Shown: positions 38,901 through 53,900, numbered from the stretch's first letter. The stretch: DNA of 64,000 bases from Struthidea cinerea (GCA_013397865.1 VZTI01003892.1:395181-459180), one strand, 5' to 3'. Numbers and translations: made by a program. Notes: generated by a model from the sequence alone, not told the origin.

Positions 38901-41900
38901 CTTAACAAAATTTTCCATTAACCCACAAATCAAGTCAACCATAAAAAAACTCCCCAACATAATTATTTTTTTATTGCATCAAACAAACTCTTCCTTACTG
39001 GACATCTGCTTTAAGTAACCACCTTTAAAAAGGGAAACACATCAATTTGAAAAATGCTGACAAAATATTTCCCACATACAAGAATAAACAATGGCAAGTC
39101 TGTGTGAAGAGGCAATTCAAAGCTTTAGGATTATGAATCTTTTTACATCTGACAAAAACAAATTTTATCTGACAGATTCTTTAACGGAATTTCCACTCAT
39201 CAATCTGGGAAATTTCACCCTCCACTCCTCCCCATGAGGCACAAAACATGGAAAATTGGGCTGTAAATCCGAATACAAGTTATGAGAGAGGAAGAACTCA
39301 CAAGAGTTATGAAAACTGATGGAAAAAACTCCATGTGAATTTTAGTAGTAGGAACTGTGAACTAAGATACACACTCATTAAATATTACTTAGAACTCATC
39401 GGAATGGCATGCTCATAAGAGATTAAAAGCATGAAAAGAGGCTTTTCTCCAAAAACAATCAACAAAACCAACCAAACAAAATATTAAAAAGACCCCACCA
39501 AAATAAAAAAATTCAAAGCCAGACTGAAAAACCTAATAAGATATTACTTTATTACTTGCCCTATAAATTTAAAAATACAAATATTTACCTCTCGAAGAGG
39601 GATAATAAGGCTGCACAAGTTCTCTTCTTTACTAGTAAAGCAAATGTAGTTAGTAGAAACAAACATCTGACCCAAAATATGCATTTTGTTGAATGGAGTC
39701 CAGAGAGTACAGTCTGTGTGTCCATCTAATTTCTCATCCTTGGGAAGTCGGAACAATGCACGGTATCTCTCGCTCTTTGCTCTGGCATCAAGATCCCTAA
39801 AAAATCCACAGAAAGATTTTCTTGTTTTAAGGAATATATAATACATTTTAAGATACATTTTATGCAAATCATTGCAAGTTACCTGCAACATATAACTCAG
39901 CTAAACAAAGAGTGTACAGCAAAAAGGTGGAAATAATTTGCATACAGGGGAGGTATAGTCTTCACTTTTGGAAGGTTCTAAAACTACACGAGAAAAAAAG
40001 TCTGCCAGGAATGACTCAGACATTCATCCTGACGTCTCAGAGAGGAAAGACTGAGTGAGCTTTTCATATTCAGCCCTACCTTCTGAGAACACATACAGTG
40101 AATCCATTTTTTGCTAATTGTAATAAAAAATGCTTCTTTGAGGCTTATTTATTAACATGATGGAATCCTTAAGATTAGAGTTTGTTAACAATTTCAAGAC
40201 TTAGTCTTGATAATGCATTCAGTGCAAAACACTCAATAGTAAGGACAAACAAAAGTGATATAACGCATGCCAGATGTCACTAAGTAATGAGAAATATAAA
40301 CAAGCACTGGCTATAATTCTGTATGGTACACTAACATGAACAACATATAAAGAAAAAATGAAAAAGAAACTAACAAGCTGAAGTATGATGTAAAAGAAGC
40401 AGAAATACTTTCCAGATAACTTTTCACCCCTTAGAATTTTACGTCAATTTTTGTATCACTGTTACCTAAACTACATTCCAGACAGAATTACTAATCTAGA
40501 GTAATTTCTCAATTCCAGTGATAAAACCAAGTATGAATGCTAGGCACATTTCTTAACAACACATAAACCACTTTACCTACCCCTACTGACATAAAATGGC
40601 CTTACAACAGATACTTAAATGCAGCCAGTGTCAGGAGATACACTAAAGAGCTTCTGAACAAACGAGCATTTGGCTCAAGTTAGTTTATTTTTGCAACATG
40701 TTAGTATTCAAGTGTTTCCCCTTTCCTATTTCAACAAGATACCAAGTAATTATATTTAAATACTTATTCACATTTTGCCACTGCTGGAATCAACCATTCC
40801 TTTTGGAGTTACAGTAAATGGCAGCAACACCAGAAAACTTTTGGACAAAATCCTACAAGTAAAAGGACTGAAGAGGAACAAACGAGTAAGAGGCAGTGCT
40901 ACCTACCGTTTTAGAGCAGATACTTTTTTGGGGGATTTCTTTTTCAGTTTGGGTAATGACCTGTCTTGTTCAAATCCTTCATTGTCCAAAAGCTGTCGCA
41001 TAGCTATGTTGGCAAGCTGTTCCATTAGTTTAAATGTCTCACTGATATTAAGGAATACTGAGAAGAAATGTTCAGTTGACCTTGTGCTCACTTTGATCAT
41101 ATCAGGGAAAAGCAGTGTAGCATTCTTCTCAAGCTGAGTGATATCAACCCAACGGATAACTAACTTTGCTGAACAGAAGCAAACAAAAAAACAAGATTCA
41201 GTATAAAAGAGCATATTCAGGAGCTTTTAGCTTCTTTTTCCTATAAAATGCATTCAGCTGACTTTTTCTTGCATCTTGAAAAGCTGGGAGTACAGCATAA
41301 ACAGACCAAGTTTGTACAAACAAACCACTATCACCTGACAAGCAGCAGATAAAAGAGTTTAAATATAATTTACTTTATTTACAGAACACCACACAAGCAT
41401 TACAAAGCTAGGTGAGCTAACATGACTTATCATTGTCACTGCGCTTGCTCAGACTCTGATGTCCTCTTTTCCTATGGAAGCAAAGGAACACAGTCTAAAC
41501 ACATCAGACAGGCTTGTGTTCTTTTTATACAGTAAAGTTTCAAATATTACAGCCATGACAGAACCTTAGCTTCTCTTCCAACACCAATTCAGGTGGTGTC
41601 CTTATAGCAGGGGCTAAATCCCAGGACTAATCCACTGCCCATAACCAAATACTGCTGAATTGTTCACCTCTACCGTGCTTTGAATTAACTCCCTGTAGAG
41701 CAGACTGGTTGCAGCCACACTATGCAGTTCTTTATTCTGGGTCTCCTCTGAAACCTTTCTGATGCTCTGGTGTTGCACAAATGTAGATGTATCATTTAAG
41801 GTCTGCCAGAATACTACTTGAGGATTGTGTAAGAGCAGAAGGAGCCAGAACTGGTGTGATCTTGTCCCTATTCCCTTTCGGGCATAGCCCCTGAGGTGAA

Positions 41901-44900
41901 CCATGCCTCTAGAGAATGCCAGGTACTGTTTTACACAGAGCTACATTGAGAAAGACAAAACAAACAAGAGAACAAGCACACAGGTAAGCAGTGTGACAAA
42001 TCAGGGAATTGCTCCCTGCTTCTCCTTTCCTCAGCAGTGTCTTTGTACCTTCAGTGATCAGTACGTGAACAGTAACAAACTACAGGAGATTTCCTAACAA
42101 TTTTTAGATGCACAAATTACCATTCCACTGAAAACATACCTTCCCTGCCCATGAGGAAAGAGTAAAAGCAAAGGTGATTAATGCTGAGATACACCCAGCC
42201 CTGACGGGGAACCTTCCCCTTCCAGTAACTGCAGGAGTAGTAGTTCACTAATTTCTCTTCTTCTGGCATCCCAAACAGCTTGTGAAATTTCACTATGGCT
42301 TCCTTGAATTTTTCTGTGTCGTCATCCTCTTTGATGCCATTGATTTTGTTGTACTCAGCAATGATGCCCTGGTAGGGAATGAAAGAAGGATGCATACTGT
42401 TAGTGGCCATGGGCTATCAGATATCCTAATTCCCACGGCTGTCTGGGCCACAGGCCACAACGGTTACTGCAATGCCAAGGAAGTCTTTCAGTCATTCTTT
42501 GGCTTATGTAGTTATTTACTTTATTCAAGGCTTTCTTTCTGATGACCTTATTCCCTACCGTGCCTATGTCAAAAGCAACCAAACACCAACCCCTTGCCAG
42601 TACCTTGTTTTAAATTAACCAGCCTAACTCAAATACTCTTAACAGCTCAGTGAAGCACCTATGATCTGTAGTATTAAATGACTTCTACGACCCCTCTTAT
42701 TGGGCCTTGAGCAAAGAAGAAGAGCAGAAGGGGGGGAAAAAAAGGAAAAAAAAAAAAGAAATATTCTATTAGATTAACTAATAGGATGGGAAAAAAATCC
42801 CATTTTCAGGTGCTGATGACCTTCATGAAATTTGAAGTGGCAACAGGTAAAAAGATGTTTTTTGATATCTCTAAGACCATTATTCCTTCTGTTCTATACT
42901 GAAGCTCTGCTTTATTAGCTTATTTTCCCAATCTCCTTTACGATCAACTCTATTGTCTTTTGTATTAAAGTTATAAAATGGAAAGTGACTTTTTGCCTTC
43001 AACTTGCTCCATATTTACATGAAGAGCAGAGTATAAGACAGAGAACCATCGCTCACATTTAGTATTCATCCAACTCTAAGAAGTAACAATTTCCTTAAAG
43101 GGTTATATTCCAAAACACAGATATAAGATATCTTCATATGTAAGTCTCCATATATGTCTTCATATATAAGGTATTTCCATGACCATCTATAGCCCTCATA
43201 CCTGATTCACTGGTAAAACACGAGCAACTGTGGGATTCTTAAGAGAGCTGACTTACTATATGAAACGTTAAAAGAGGAATGAGACAAAGCCAGTGCTTTG
43301 AACACACTCCCAGTAAATACAGTAATTTTGCTTACAATCTTTGACCAAAGTGTTTATTTTTAGATACTTCTTAGTACCGAAAAAGTACATTTTGCCACTA
43401 TGGCTATTATCTGTCCTATAAAGAGAAAAAGAAATTCTGAGGAAACCAACACCCCCACTTCCCACTAAGCAAACAAATCAACGAAACAGCAACCCTTAAC
43501 ACCTATATGCAGTGTAAATGCCAATACTACAGGATTTAACTACACAGAAGAGGGGGAGGAGACATTATGAGTGCATTAAAAAAAATTAAAATTAAGCCTT
43601 GCAATGGAAAAATAGTTGCCCAGACAACTGTCAAAGTTTAAGATGGACAACACTGCAATTAATTTTAGAACTTCTAATGCTTTAAGCCCTGCCTATATAT
43701 TTATATGGGTTTTTAAAAAATCCTGCTGCTGTAGTTATGTGCACTAATCCCAGTTTCCCTGATTTTTTCACACATGTTGCTACTTAGCATCTGGCATTCC
43801 ATCAAAAAGGCAGAGCAGCCTAGGGACTACCAGCTCCAATTTGTTTCAAATTCACATCAGTTTTTCTTCCACAGTCATATTTATCATTAACAACATTTGT
43901 AGTAATAAATACACTACCTGTATTTTTCCTCTAACAAATGTGTTTATGTCATTCTCATTTTCAAAGATTGAAAGAGTTTGCAACAAATTCTGTTCCAGCC
44001 ATTCCCAGTGTTCAGTGATTTCCTTCCTTGAGCAGCCTATATAAAAAAAAAGAACCAAACCAAACCAAAAATCAAAAAAGAAATAATTCATTAATGTCAA
44101 TGTCCTTTTAAACATAAACAAAAAACTCCAGGAAAACTTGCCAGTAACTGGAGATGCAATATTTCACTAGAAGCTGTCCTTCTGGAAATTCCAAAATTTT
44201 CTCCCATTGTATTTAATTTAACAACTCCAATGAAGGCAACACAATGCAACATTCTGTGCAACTTCCAGAACGTCACAATTATGGTTGTAGTACAGATACA
44301 TAAATCATACTGCAGAACAGCCTGCATATGTAATCAATATTTCAGAATCACAAATGATTGCCACTGCTGCTTCTCCTTAAAACTACTGGATGCAACCAGA
44401 TCTTTCTGGAACTCAAGAGGTGGTCTGAACACTATTTTATTTCTTGTTGGCTTTTACACTGCTGTAAAAAGCAATGATGAAATGCATGAGCTATGTATAT
44501 AAAACTGAACTGTCATCAGAAAAATTGCTTAGCTCCTAAGAGCAGTGACAAGCAGTGCAGACACACTATCATGATGAACTGTTTCTTAAAGCTGTCTCTT
44601 TCTGGTTTGTGGTTCAACAATTATTTTTCATCACTTCTTCTGAAACTGCTTTGGTTGATTATTCTCAACCCGTAACAGTACATGTCTTTTTTCCCACCAC
44701 TTTTTGTCTCCATTATCCTACTATTTACTCTCCCAGCCTCCTCTACAGCAGATCATGCAATCAGCCCAAAACCTACATCCCAGTTCTCAACAATTCATCA
44801 TCACAGGATAGGTCTTCCTCTTTGCTTTGTTCACTCAGGACTAAAATACACATTTGCTGCAATGTTTTAAACTACAGGTTTTTTTATTTCTGTTACTGGA

Positions 44901-47900
44901 AACTTTTTGCCTATCTTAGCATATTAAAAGTATTCACCATTTGCCATCACTGGACTTCTAGGTAAATTAAGCAATACCTCTGACTCTCAGGGAAGGGGAA
45001 AACATCCAATTTAACAGTTAAAACACTGCACTTCGAAATACAGAGCCCTCAAAACTGGCAGGAAATAAAAATTAAAATAGCTACAACATAGCAACTTGCA
45101 TGAAAATGCATCTAATTACTATTACCACAAAACCCTACAGCAGTTCTATACCTGAAAAACATACAAAGCCACTGTAAGAACGACTGATTTTATAGGTGGA
45201 GAAGGATCTAAAAAGTTGCTCACTTCCAAACAGAATTTACATATACCACAGTTTTCACCTTAAACTGAGCCCTAGCAGACTGGGAGGGACACTGGCATGG
45301 GAGACAGCATGGCTACTACAACATGAAAGGCTGATTGTGTACATTTTGCATTCCTAGCCTAACAACATGCTTAAAATTGTTCTGGCAAAGTAACTAACTA
45401 GAATTCTCCTGAATTCTATTGTATAATTCAATAGACAGAACTCTAAGGTGTGACACCTTTAACCCAACACTGCACTGGAGAAAGGGTTGTTAACAAGACT
45501 TCTTTCCAGAGCTATAAGGCTTCAGATCTACCAGCCAGAATTCTCATATGGCCTAGATCAGCAGAGTTGATATCCAAGAAAATTCACATCCAAATCTAAT
45601 TATAAACAAATCTGTCGAAACAGTCATTTTAGAGCAGACAAACCCCCTTGGATTACTTTCACCCTCAGAATAGTCTTGTACTGAGCAAGACCAAATGTCA
45701 TAAACAAATCATGAAACAATGACATTTCTTCGAGTCACTCTGTACAGCTACTTACTGAAGATGGAGATTATTTCTTTATTGAAAGCAGAGAAAAAGACAA
45801 ATTTCTGTAAAAATAAGAGATTACAAGTACCAAATAACCAGCAGTCTATCCTTATGGAACAGGGAGGGACAATGCAGGACAAATCAGAGCTGCATAGCTA
45901 AATGCAGCCCAAGCCCTTAGTAGCCTGTATAATTTTAACAACCCTTGATCAGCTCAGAAAGAATTGCTTTAGTTGCAAATTCATGAAATAACCACAGCGC
46001 AGAGCCTTAGGGAGCACTGGGCTGCTCAGCTTCAAAGTTCCATAGGAAAATTATTTGCTCTCTGTAAAATTTTACCTCCCTGTAATATCCACACTATTCC
46101 CCTCAGGTGACAAGACTACGCTAATGCAGTCTTTTAATTTAACGAAAACAACTAAGACATCAACCAGGTATTAGGAGACTAAAAGTTCAAGGAACACTCC
46201 ACAAAATGGAATCACGTATATATACATTAACTACATTAGCAATTTCAATTAGGGCTAAGATTCATAATTGAAGAGCATGTTTAATAATACTAGCTTAAAT
46301 GTAGACAGAGCACTGTACTTCTACATAAAATGCACAATATCTTTCTCAGAAGAGAAACAAAATTCTCACAGTTCAGCAGCAGCATAAATTTCTACATGTA
46401 TGGTACATTTATTTATTCTGGGGCCGTATCTCATAACTCCGCTTTCTGTTTTATGCCCCTGCTTATCTTGAGGACACACCGTAGGTATAAAACTACAGTC
46501 ATTATCTGTAGGTGTCACGCAAAAAAACCTAAAGAGAAGTCACATGGCCTATTTCCAAAGTCTTAAAAATAAATTATGAATATATGCATCGAATAAGGGT
46601 CTTTGAAGAAACACTGTTTTGTTGAGAGCTTTGTGATGCGCTATTTTCTTTGGAAGGGAGTCTGCAAACAGCAAGAAAACTTGTGTCGTCAGCTGCCCCC
46701 TTTCAAGTTTATGGGATGGAGGTGGTTACTAATTGCTGTGCACTGACATCTGGATGAAAATAAATAAACATACAAGCACGTACTTTTACCCCTCTTTCTC
46801 TTCTGAGATCCATGGAAAGCTGACATGCATTACATATGGTCACAGCAGAGCAGATGACAGTACAAAGCACGCCATTAAATGCAGATTTGGGAACAACCTT
46901 CATAATACTGACAATTTTATTAATATCTGGTTGTAGTATTAGTTGTCACTAAAGGTAAATTATGTTATATAAATTTTAAAATCTTCAGGGAGTTGGTATT
47001 AACAGGTATAGAGGGGAAAAAGATTGTTTGAAGTGATGCCTTCTTTCAGGTCTGATACTACCAAAAATAGTAAAAAATACTTGTACTAACAAGAGCTATT
47101 AGAAAAACTTCCTATTGGATTCAGAAGGTGATACAGCTTTCCTATCACCTTTGTCAGACACAGAAATCATATGCTCCTAAGAACAGAGCCTGCTTTGAAC
47201 TAAAATTATTAGATCTATAGCAAACCTTCATCTGCTCCTCCTTTTCTTCCCTTTCCAAGAGGGTATTTGTCTGGAGGAAAAGTCATCCAAATAATCTAAA
47301 TGTCAAATTTTATTGGGAGAATGGGCACTAATGAAGTGGCACAGTTAGGACAGAAGAAGCAATAGATTCATTAACCAGTATTTTTGAATGTCAGGCAGCA
47401 CTGGGGGTGCTGGAGGTTACCAGGCCATTAAAGAGATGATAGGCATGTATGCACTTCTCATTTGTTCTCTCTTCTCAATTTTCTTTCAAATGAACAGAAT
47501 TTTGGCTGTTGCCAAAAACTTTGCTGCCAGTGAAACTTTTGAGCTGGAGGAGCTGCACTGAAAAGTTTCCATTTGCTAAGACTGAAAAGCAATATTATCA
47601 AACCAATGATCTGACCTGACAGGCTTGGCTAGTCAAAGCTAAATGACCTGGATCTTCTGCATTTAACTCCAGACATCATTTTCAGAGACAGCAGACAAAA
47701 CCAGAGACTAACTCCATTCTGTTTTATGCTACTTGCAATAGGTACCTGACCACAGAAATAAGCACTTAGTACAGGATCTGATACATGCAAAAATCCTATT
47801 TAATGTATAAAAATATCAACTCAATTGTTTTCACTACTATAATGACAAAAAGAACTCTCTTACTGCTAGATCTGTCCGAGCTGGAGCATTAAAGACCAAA

Positions 47901-50900
47901 ACTCTTAAGAGTTATTGCACCTCTGTAAGAACATACACTTCTATAGTTAACTTTAACCTAGCTACCATCTTGCTGTATTCTAAGTATGTTATATTTAGGA
48001 AGACCACACACTGTCTGAAATAAACATCCAGGAGGTGGGGCATCCCTGGGATCTAGATGGTATTAACCTGGACGAGAGAGGAAATGTCACACTGCTTGCT
48101 ATTCAGTATTCACGTGAGTGCTGGGGCTGCACTTTCTTCCTGGTTACCACTGCAAGGGAAGCCAGGTGCCCTGTCTGGGTAACTGGGCTGCTATAATCCA
48201 AGTATGTTGGGGTGTCCTGGCAAACCTGCCAGCCTAGGGCATGGGGGGACAGACCTGCGCCTGGGAAAACCCCCTCGGTTTATGATATCTCTATACAAAT
48301 ATGTATTGGTTCTCCCCAGTTCCCCCCGGTTTATGGTATCTCTATACAAATGTGTATTGGTTTCTCCCTTCCCCCCTGCGGTGCCAGGGGTGTTGGGCTG
48401 GCCCCGGGTTCTCTCCCTCCCCATTGGCTGTTGCTGTAAGCCCCGCCCCCAGTCCCCGGGACCCGGGAGAAACGAGAGTCCCCAGCCAGACTGGTGCGGG
48501 GGACGAGCGAATAAACATCTCCAGCTCCTCCAGTGTCTCCGGTTCTCGCCTTCCTTTGCTCCCGGGGTCCAGGGGGGTCAAACCCAAACCCCCGTGGATG
48601 TATCTGCTCACCAAGAGGAATCCGTAGCCAGAGAAAGGGAAATTACAGACAGCTTGGCCGGCTTTTAAAGTGTGGTCTAAAATCTGCTATTTTGCTGTGC
48701 TAGCTTGGAATCTCACCCCTGAGCTAGCCAGCCACGGCAGGCAGACAAAGACACACAAGTACTCCTCCCAGGATCCTCTTTAGAGATGCCCCATCACCCA
48801 GGAATGCTGCCATCACTTCAGAAGTGCTGTAGGAGTGAGCCCTGGACATGGAGAAGAGCATGCAAGAAGGAGGAGTGGGTACTGCTGGTTTGGGAACACC
48901 TTTGGGAGAAGAAAAGTGGGAAATAACAGATGTTTCTGTCCCGGCTCCGTGGCCATTTCTGGTTTCATTCAGTCATTGTGTACAACACACCTCCCCCCAT
49001 GCTGGCATTCAAGATCTGACTATCAGAAACTCTGGAGCGTCTGAATTTTATCACTACAGCAGGTTTTCATCCTGACCCATTTATTTGTCCTCAGATGACT
49101 GTGCTCAGCAGGAAGGATGCTCTCTTAGTTGTGACACAGTACCCAGGAAGAATAAAAAGCCACATGTCAGTGTATTTGTCCTTACCACAGGCAATAGTCC
49201 AGTAGACCAAGGAGTCTGGTGCTTGATAGAGGATTCGATATGGTGCCACTCTGGCACTGGAGTCCAACACGACATCAAGAGTACCCACAAGGAGACCTAT
49301 GGAAGAGGAAATTCTGATGAACATACAGTGATGGAAAATCCAAGATCCCACAGGAGGGGGCTTTGCAGCCCCCCCCCAATCCCATTTCACCTTCCACAGC
49401 AAAACGCAGATCTATATATTCATTCTCACACTTGTTGTCTCATGTTGTAAAGAGGAAGAGTGATTTCACAGGGAAACACCTCCAGTTTAAACAAGACTTC
49501 AACTCCTTAATGTACATCAAAGCTAGCATAAAGACGGGCAAACTGAAGCAAAGCAGAAGTCTGTTGTGTTATGCAATCATATTTAAAAGTTATTTAGTTC
49601 TTTCCTGTGTTTGATATACTGCTGGAGCCCTGAGCAGTAGAAAACCTACCAACTACAAACCCTCCTCCAACACCAACAAGAAACCCCAGACAATACATCC
49701 TATAAGGGTTCAAAACTCAAATGTCAGCTAAGTAAAACTAAAGACTTCCAGCAAAAATAATTGTGCTACTTAACAGTCTGATTATTTAGGGTAGGAAGGA
49801 TCAAAATGCCTCAGAGTCAAGCTGTTTTTCAGATGAAAGGATACTGAGGAAAGACAAAGCCATACTGTTTTCCAGAAGTAGCTTTGAAAATTCTTTGCTA
49901 CTAAGGGAGCCACCAACAGTTGCATACCAAAAGCTACCAGTAATTCCTAACTATATTTCCACATAGTCTAGATCCTATTTTTATAATAAACTACACATAA
50001 AACAAAACTCTAACCCCCCAAACTCTCTCCAAGAAGGATCTATTTATTTTTAAACTATGTAAAAGTTTTCCCCCCTTTCATCTCCACAAAGAATTTTCAT
50101 CTCCCCTGCAGAGATGTCAGATTTAAATTCTCATGTTGAAGTTCTCAGCAGATTGTTTCAATTATTTGAAAAAACAATTGAAATATATAAACAACAAATG
50201 GATGAACTTTCAGGGATTTTTTTTTGTGAAAATATTTATTGGGATAGAAATTGGGTTTTTTTTTTTTTCAAACAGCTGAAATAAACTGCATGCACCAAAA
50301 AAATTTTAAAACACTCCTGTTAAAAGTTCTCCTTTCAAGTCCCATGTTTTCATCTTTTACTGTCATAGTTTTGATAGTTCCTCATTCTGCTCTGTTGTAA
50401 CTGGTATACAGAATACTGCTTCCCTTGCTGTTCTTCTTTTAGATTTGTGCTGTGCATCATAAAGATATAAAAGCACTACCCTTTTTCCATCTCAGTAGAT
50501 CCCTCAAATCTGAACTGAAACTGATACTAAGAAACACCCCACCTATCAGTGATTTTGTATTTCCCCCATTCTATGTCTTTTATTCGTATTTTGTTTTATA
50601 CAGATCTTCTCAGGTCGGATCAACTGTAATCTCTTTCTGCTCAATGAATTAACATGCACCACTTCTTAATCCAAGAATTCTGCAATACATGAGAAACAAG
50701 TTGGGCACAACATCAGGCCATTAGTAGGGTGTGCTACAAACCTGTCTGACGATTATAAGATACAAACACAAAATACGTAAAATATCCCAATGTACATTAG
50801 TCTCACTAGCTTTAGTTGCCCCTCATCTCTCACACATTCTGATTACTGGTTGTACACCGACAAGCTGCCTCTGAACAATTCTCCACCAGCCCTTCTGGAT

Positions 50901-53900
50901 ACGTCCTGGCTCCTTCCAAACTCAGGAGAATGAAGTAGGTTAAAATGTACCTTTAATTATTTTTTCCTCTCCATCTGAGTTTCACAAATGCAGTATTGCC
51001 CTGGCCCAGAAGGCACATGTCACTTCAACCAAGGGCAAAATCCTCAAACACTTAAAGCTGCCAGTACAGCTCAACTGGAGTGGGGACTCAGCCAGACACT
51101 ACACTTTGTTCATCATCTGAGTTTGCTACAAATACAGCAGGAATCTTTTCTTTGTGCTTTTCAGCTTCACGTGACTACTGACAGTAATAAATATGCAATA
51201 GGCATGATGTAATATCTAAATAAAGTTGTATGCTGGCCAAATGCAATCTTCTCTGAGATACAGAAACTGTTCATTCCCTGTATTCTTTAAAAATATGCTT
51301 GTTTCTTTCCTCCTGCTGTATTTCCAAATTCATTGGCATGTGGGTGGCCCTGCCAAACAATTCTGCCCCTAGTTCTTGCAGCGCTGTAAAAACTGGGATA
51401 TGCAGGTAAAATCAGGAAGACAGAACAAACCTAGTGACTTGTACAGCAACATCACACACAAAGGAGCTTCCCATCCTACCTTCTTCTCCCCTGGATATGG
51501 TAGACAGGAGAGGAACATGCCCCTGTGCCACCAAACACTGTAAAACAGAGCAATGTATTTAAGAAATGTGGAGAGCACTATGAAAAAAAAAATCACCAAC
51601 AAAAGAGAGAAGCCAGTATTGACTGAAACAACAGATGGGAGGTAGGAAAGGAAAAGAAAACAGAGAATACTTTCCAAAGGTGCAGTAAGTAGGAGTTGGT
51701 CAGGGGCTTTTCAGAAATTTAAACATGTTGAAAAAATAATCACACAGTGAGGTTAAAGGAAGAAAACTGACAGAATTCCAGAAGATTGCACAGAAATTCG
51801 AATCTGAGCATACCAAGATAATTGCAACTGACAGTTTATCAGTAACATTTTACTTGTATCATGCTATAGCTGTTTTGACAGACAATATGTGTGATATTAA
51901 AAAAAAACAACTGTGTGTTTTTATAACATGAAAACTCATGCAATCGTGCAGCTACGCCAGCTTGCTCTCAATCACGAACTGTTCTTTCTTGTGTTGTTAG
52001 GTCAGTGTTGGCTGTTTTGGGTCTGGGTATTTGTTGTTTGGTTGGGTTTTTTTGCCATGCAGACGTGATGCAACCAGAATGAAATCACAGCAGTTCATAC
52101 TGATACTCTGTTTGAGGATATTCTACATGAAGTAGAAATGAAGACTTAAAAAAAAAAAAAATTTAGAGCATTTAATACTGTTCATTAGTTCATTAATTCT
52201 ACATGCAGCAAGTACCTTTTGAGACACGATTACACAACTGAATTTCTATAGAAACAGAACAGGCAACAAAGAATCGTATTCCTTAGATTAGACTGGCCCT
52301 TGGGCAAGAGTCAGTGAATTACCCAGGCATCAAATCACATGACTACACCGATTGCAAATTTTTTCCCATTATTTCATCAGGTTTCTGACTGCATAATGAA
52401 ATAAGGGGAGAAATTTCCAATGTAAGAATACTAAATCTGCAAGCCATGTTGAAACAAGAGGTTTTAATGAGAAAAGGTTTAAAGCACATGGTATAATTTG
52501 TAGGATTAGCATCTGGCTAATTGATGGGAGCCCCAATCCTAAAGGCACTCAAGCATCAGTAACCATATATGTAGGAACAGTCCAATCACATACACATGCC
52601 AGATTTCTAGAGCAACCATACCTATACATGGGGGCAGGAGTGGAAAAGGGAGGGCTAATGCCTTCACTTTGCTTGATACAACTTTTTAATAAAGTCAGTC
52701 TTTTGCAAACTTGAATTCTAAAGTGAATGTCTGGAAGATTGATCAGTATTCTCTTTCTTTTCTGTAAAACATAGGCATTAGCAGAGGAAAAATAATGATA
52801 TGGAATATCTGGAGCCAGGGAATACAAAGCCACAACTGGCTGGGGGCCTGGGCAATTGCTCTTGCATCATGTTACTGGAAGGACATACAATGCACTAGAG
52901 GGAATTACTGGAAAAGGGGTTCAGTTACCCGATGCACTTTGTGCTGAAGGAAGAAATCACACCACGCTTTACTTATCTGACCACATTCAGTGGTGGCTCA
53001 CATTTAGTCATAAGTTGGAGGAGGAGCCTGTAACTCTTGCAGAAAGTACAGATTAGTAGTCTTTATTCATTAATTAATTTATGATGTGCTCTACTTGTAT
53101 CCTTACAACAGTAATCAATTTTCAACCTGTTTTTTTTGCCAGAAGGGATTATGACCACATAAAGCCTGACCTCCTCCATAACACAGACCCCCTTAACAAA
53201 TTATTCCTTTCACACCAAAGGGTATTTTTCAGAAAGGTAGGTCATCTTGGTTTGAAAACTAAGCCAATAGCTTCAGTCATTTGAGATTCTTCCAAGCACC
53301 ACTGCAGTCCTTGCTCCTTGGAGACCAGTATTCCAGATGGCTTACAATCCAGACTGATTACAAACTGCCCACAAACAGTAATGAAATCAAGCGATGACCT
53401 GTAGAATCAACCTGCTACATTTTAAGTTACCACTGAAAGCACACACACCTCAGAGTACGTGGACTCAAACACCTGTCATAAGTCACAATATCTGTGACTA
53501 TTTGGACATCCATGGCACAGATCTTTGCTGCAGGAATATTTCTCTCTCTGTTCTTTCTTTTAAAATATAACTAGTGATTATTCTTTATCTTTCACAATAA
53601 TTTGCAAGTGTCTTTGTAAAACATCAATTACTGGTGTTTTTAAAGGAAAAGCAAGTTTATGCACTGTACACATGAACAAACTCTTTATTAGCAAAGGATT
53701 TTCTTATGACAAACACTAACCCTCTTCCACAGAAAGCTATGTTTTCATTTAAAACCACAAAGATTAAGTAGTCTTTATCACTCTTCTACAGTCCCCCTCA
53801 CAGCAATATTATATTTAAGAGCCTTTGTGTTTTACCTGTTCAAAGTAAATTGGATTACATATTCAAGAGTGAGGATCTGGATTATATATTACCTTTAGTG

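Larger units (their letters stand above)
16985..43917. other. TBC1D9 introns 3-20
   Basis: The introns are, in gene order: 42369-43917, 41169-42139, 39797-40906, 36769-39588, 35114-36561, 34495-34942, 32842-34343, 31180-32626, 30140-31061, 29146-29853, 25530-29015, 25311-25430, 23943-25241, 20517-23701, 19196-20450, 18214-19108, 18000-18138 and 16985-17898. All are AT-rich. Apart from the tract at 20904-20995 and short homopolymer runs (for example 42727-42765 and a G/T-rich stretch at 31397-31460), I recognise no genes or mobile elements in them. Confidence 0.75.
48199..48761 (+). mobile_element. Solo LTR of an endogenous retrovirus with 6-bp target-site duplication
   Basis: The LTR runs 48205-48755 (551 bp), begins TGTTGGGGTG and ends GACACA. 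It is flanked by CAAGTA at 48199-48204 and again at 48756-48761. A 6-bp duplication suits ERVK/alpharetrovirus-like integrases. It holds an inverted CCAAT box (48423-48427), a GC box (48441-48449) and AATAAA (48510-48515), in the order expected for U3-R-U5. No internal viral sequence flanks it. It is GC-rich against AT-rich surroundings and antisense to TBC1D9. The 3' end rests mainly on the duplication; an end nearer 48610 is possible. Open frames inside it on both strands are not genes. Confidence 0.8.
44037..49185. other. TBC1D9 intron 2
   Basis: This 5.1-kb intron is AT-rich except for one sharply GC-richer insertion, the solo LTR at 48205-48755. Scattered open frames (for example 44555-44965, +) carry no recognisable domain. 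Nothing else was identified. Confidence 0.75.

Noticed and set aside
41614..41904. 96-codon open frame on the TBC1D9 strand in intron 4
   Set aside because: It has no recognisable domain or homologue from memory and no splice support. Exons 4 and 5 join in phase without it, so it is probably a chance frame.
48033..48110. Possible CR1 remnant upstream of the LTR
   Set aside because: Only short scattered matches such as CATCCCTGGGAT were seen, below what I can support.
48204..48668. 154-codon + strand frame and overlapping frames
   Set aside because: They coincide with the GC-rich solo LTR, where stop codons are rare, and encode Pro/Gly-rich nonsense.
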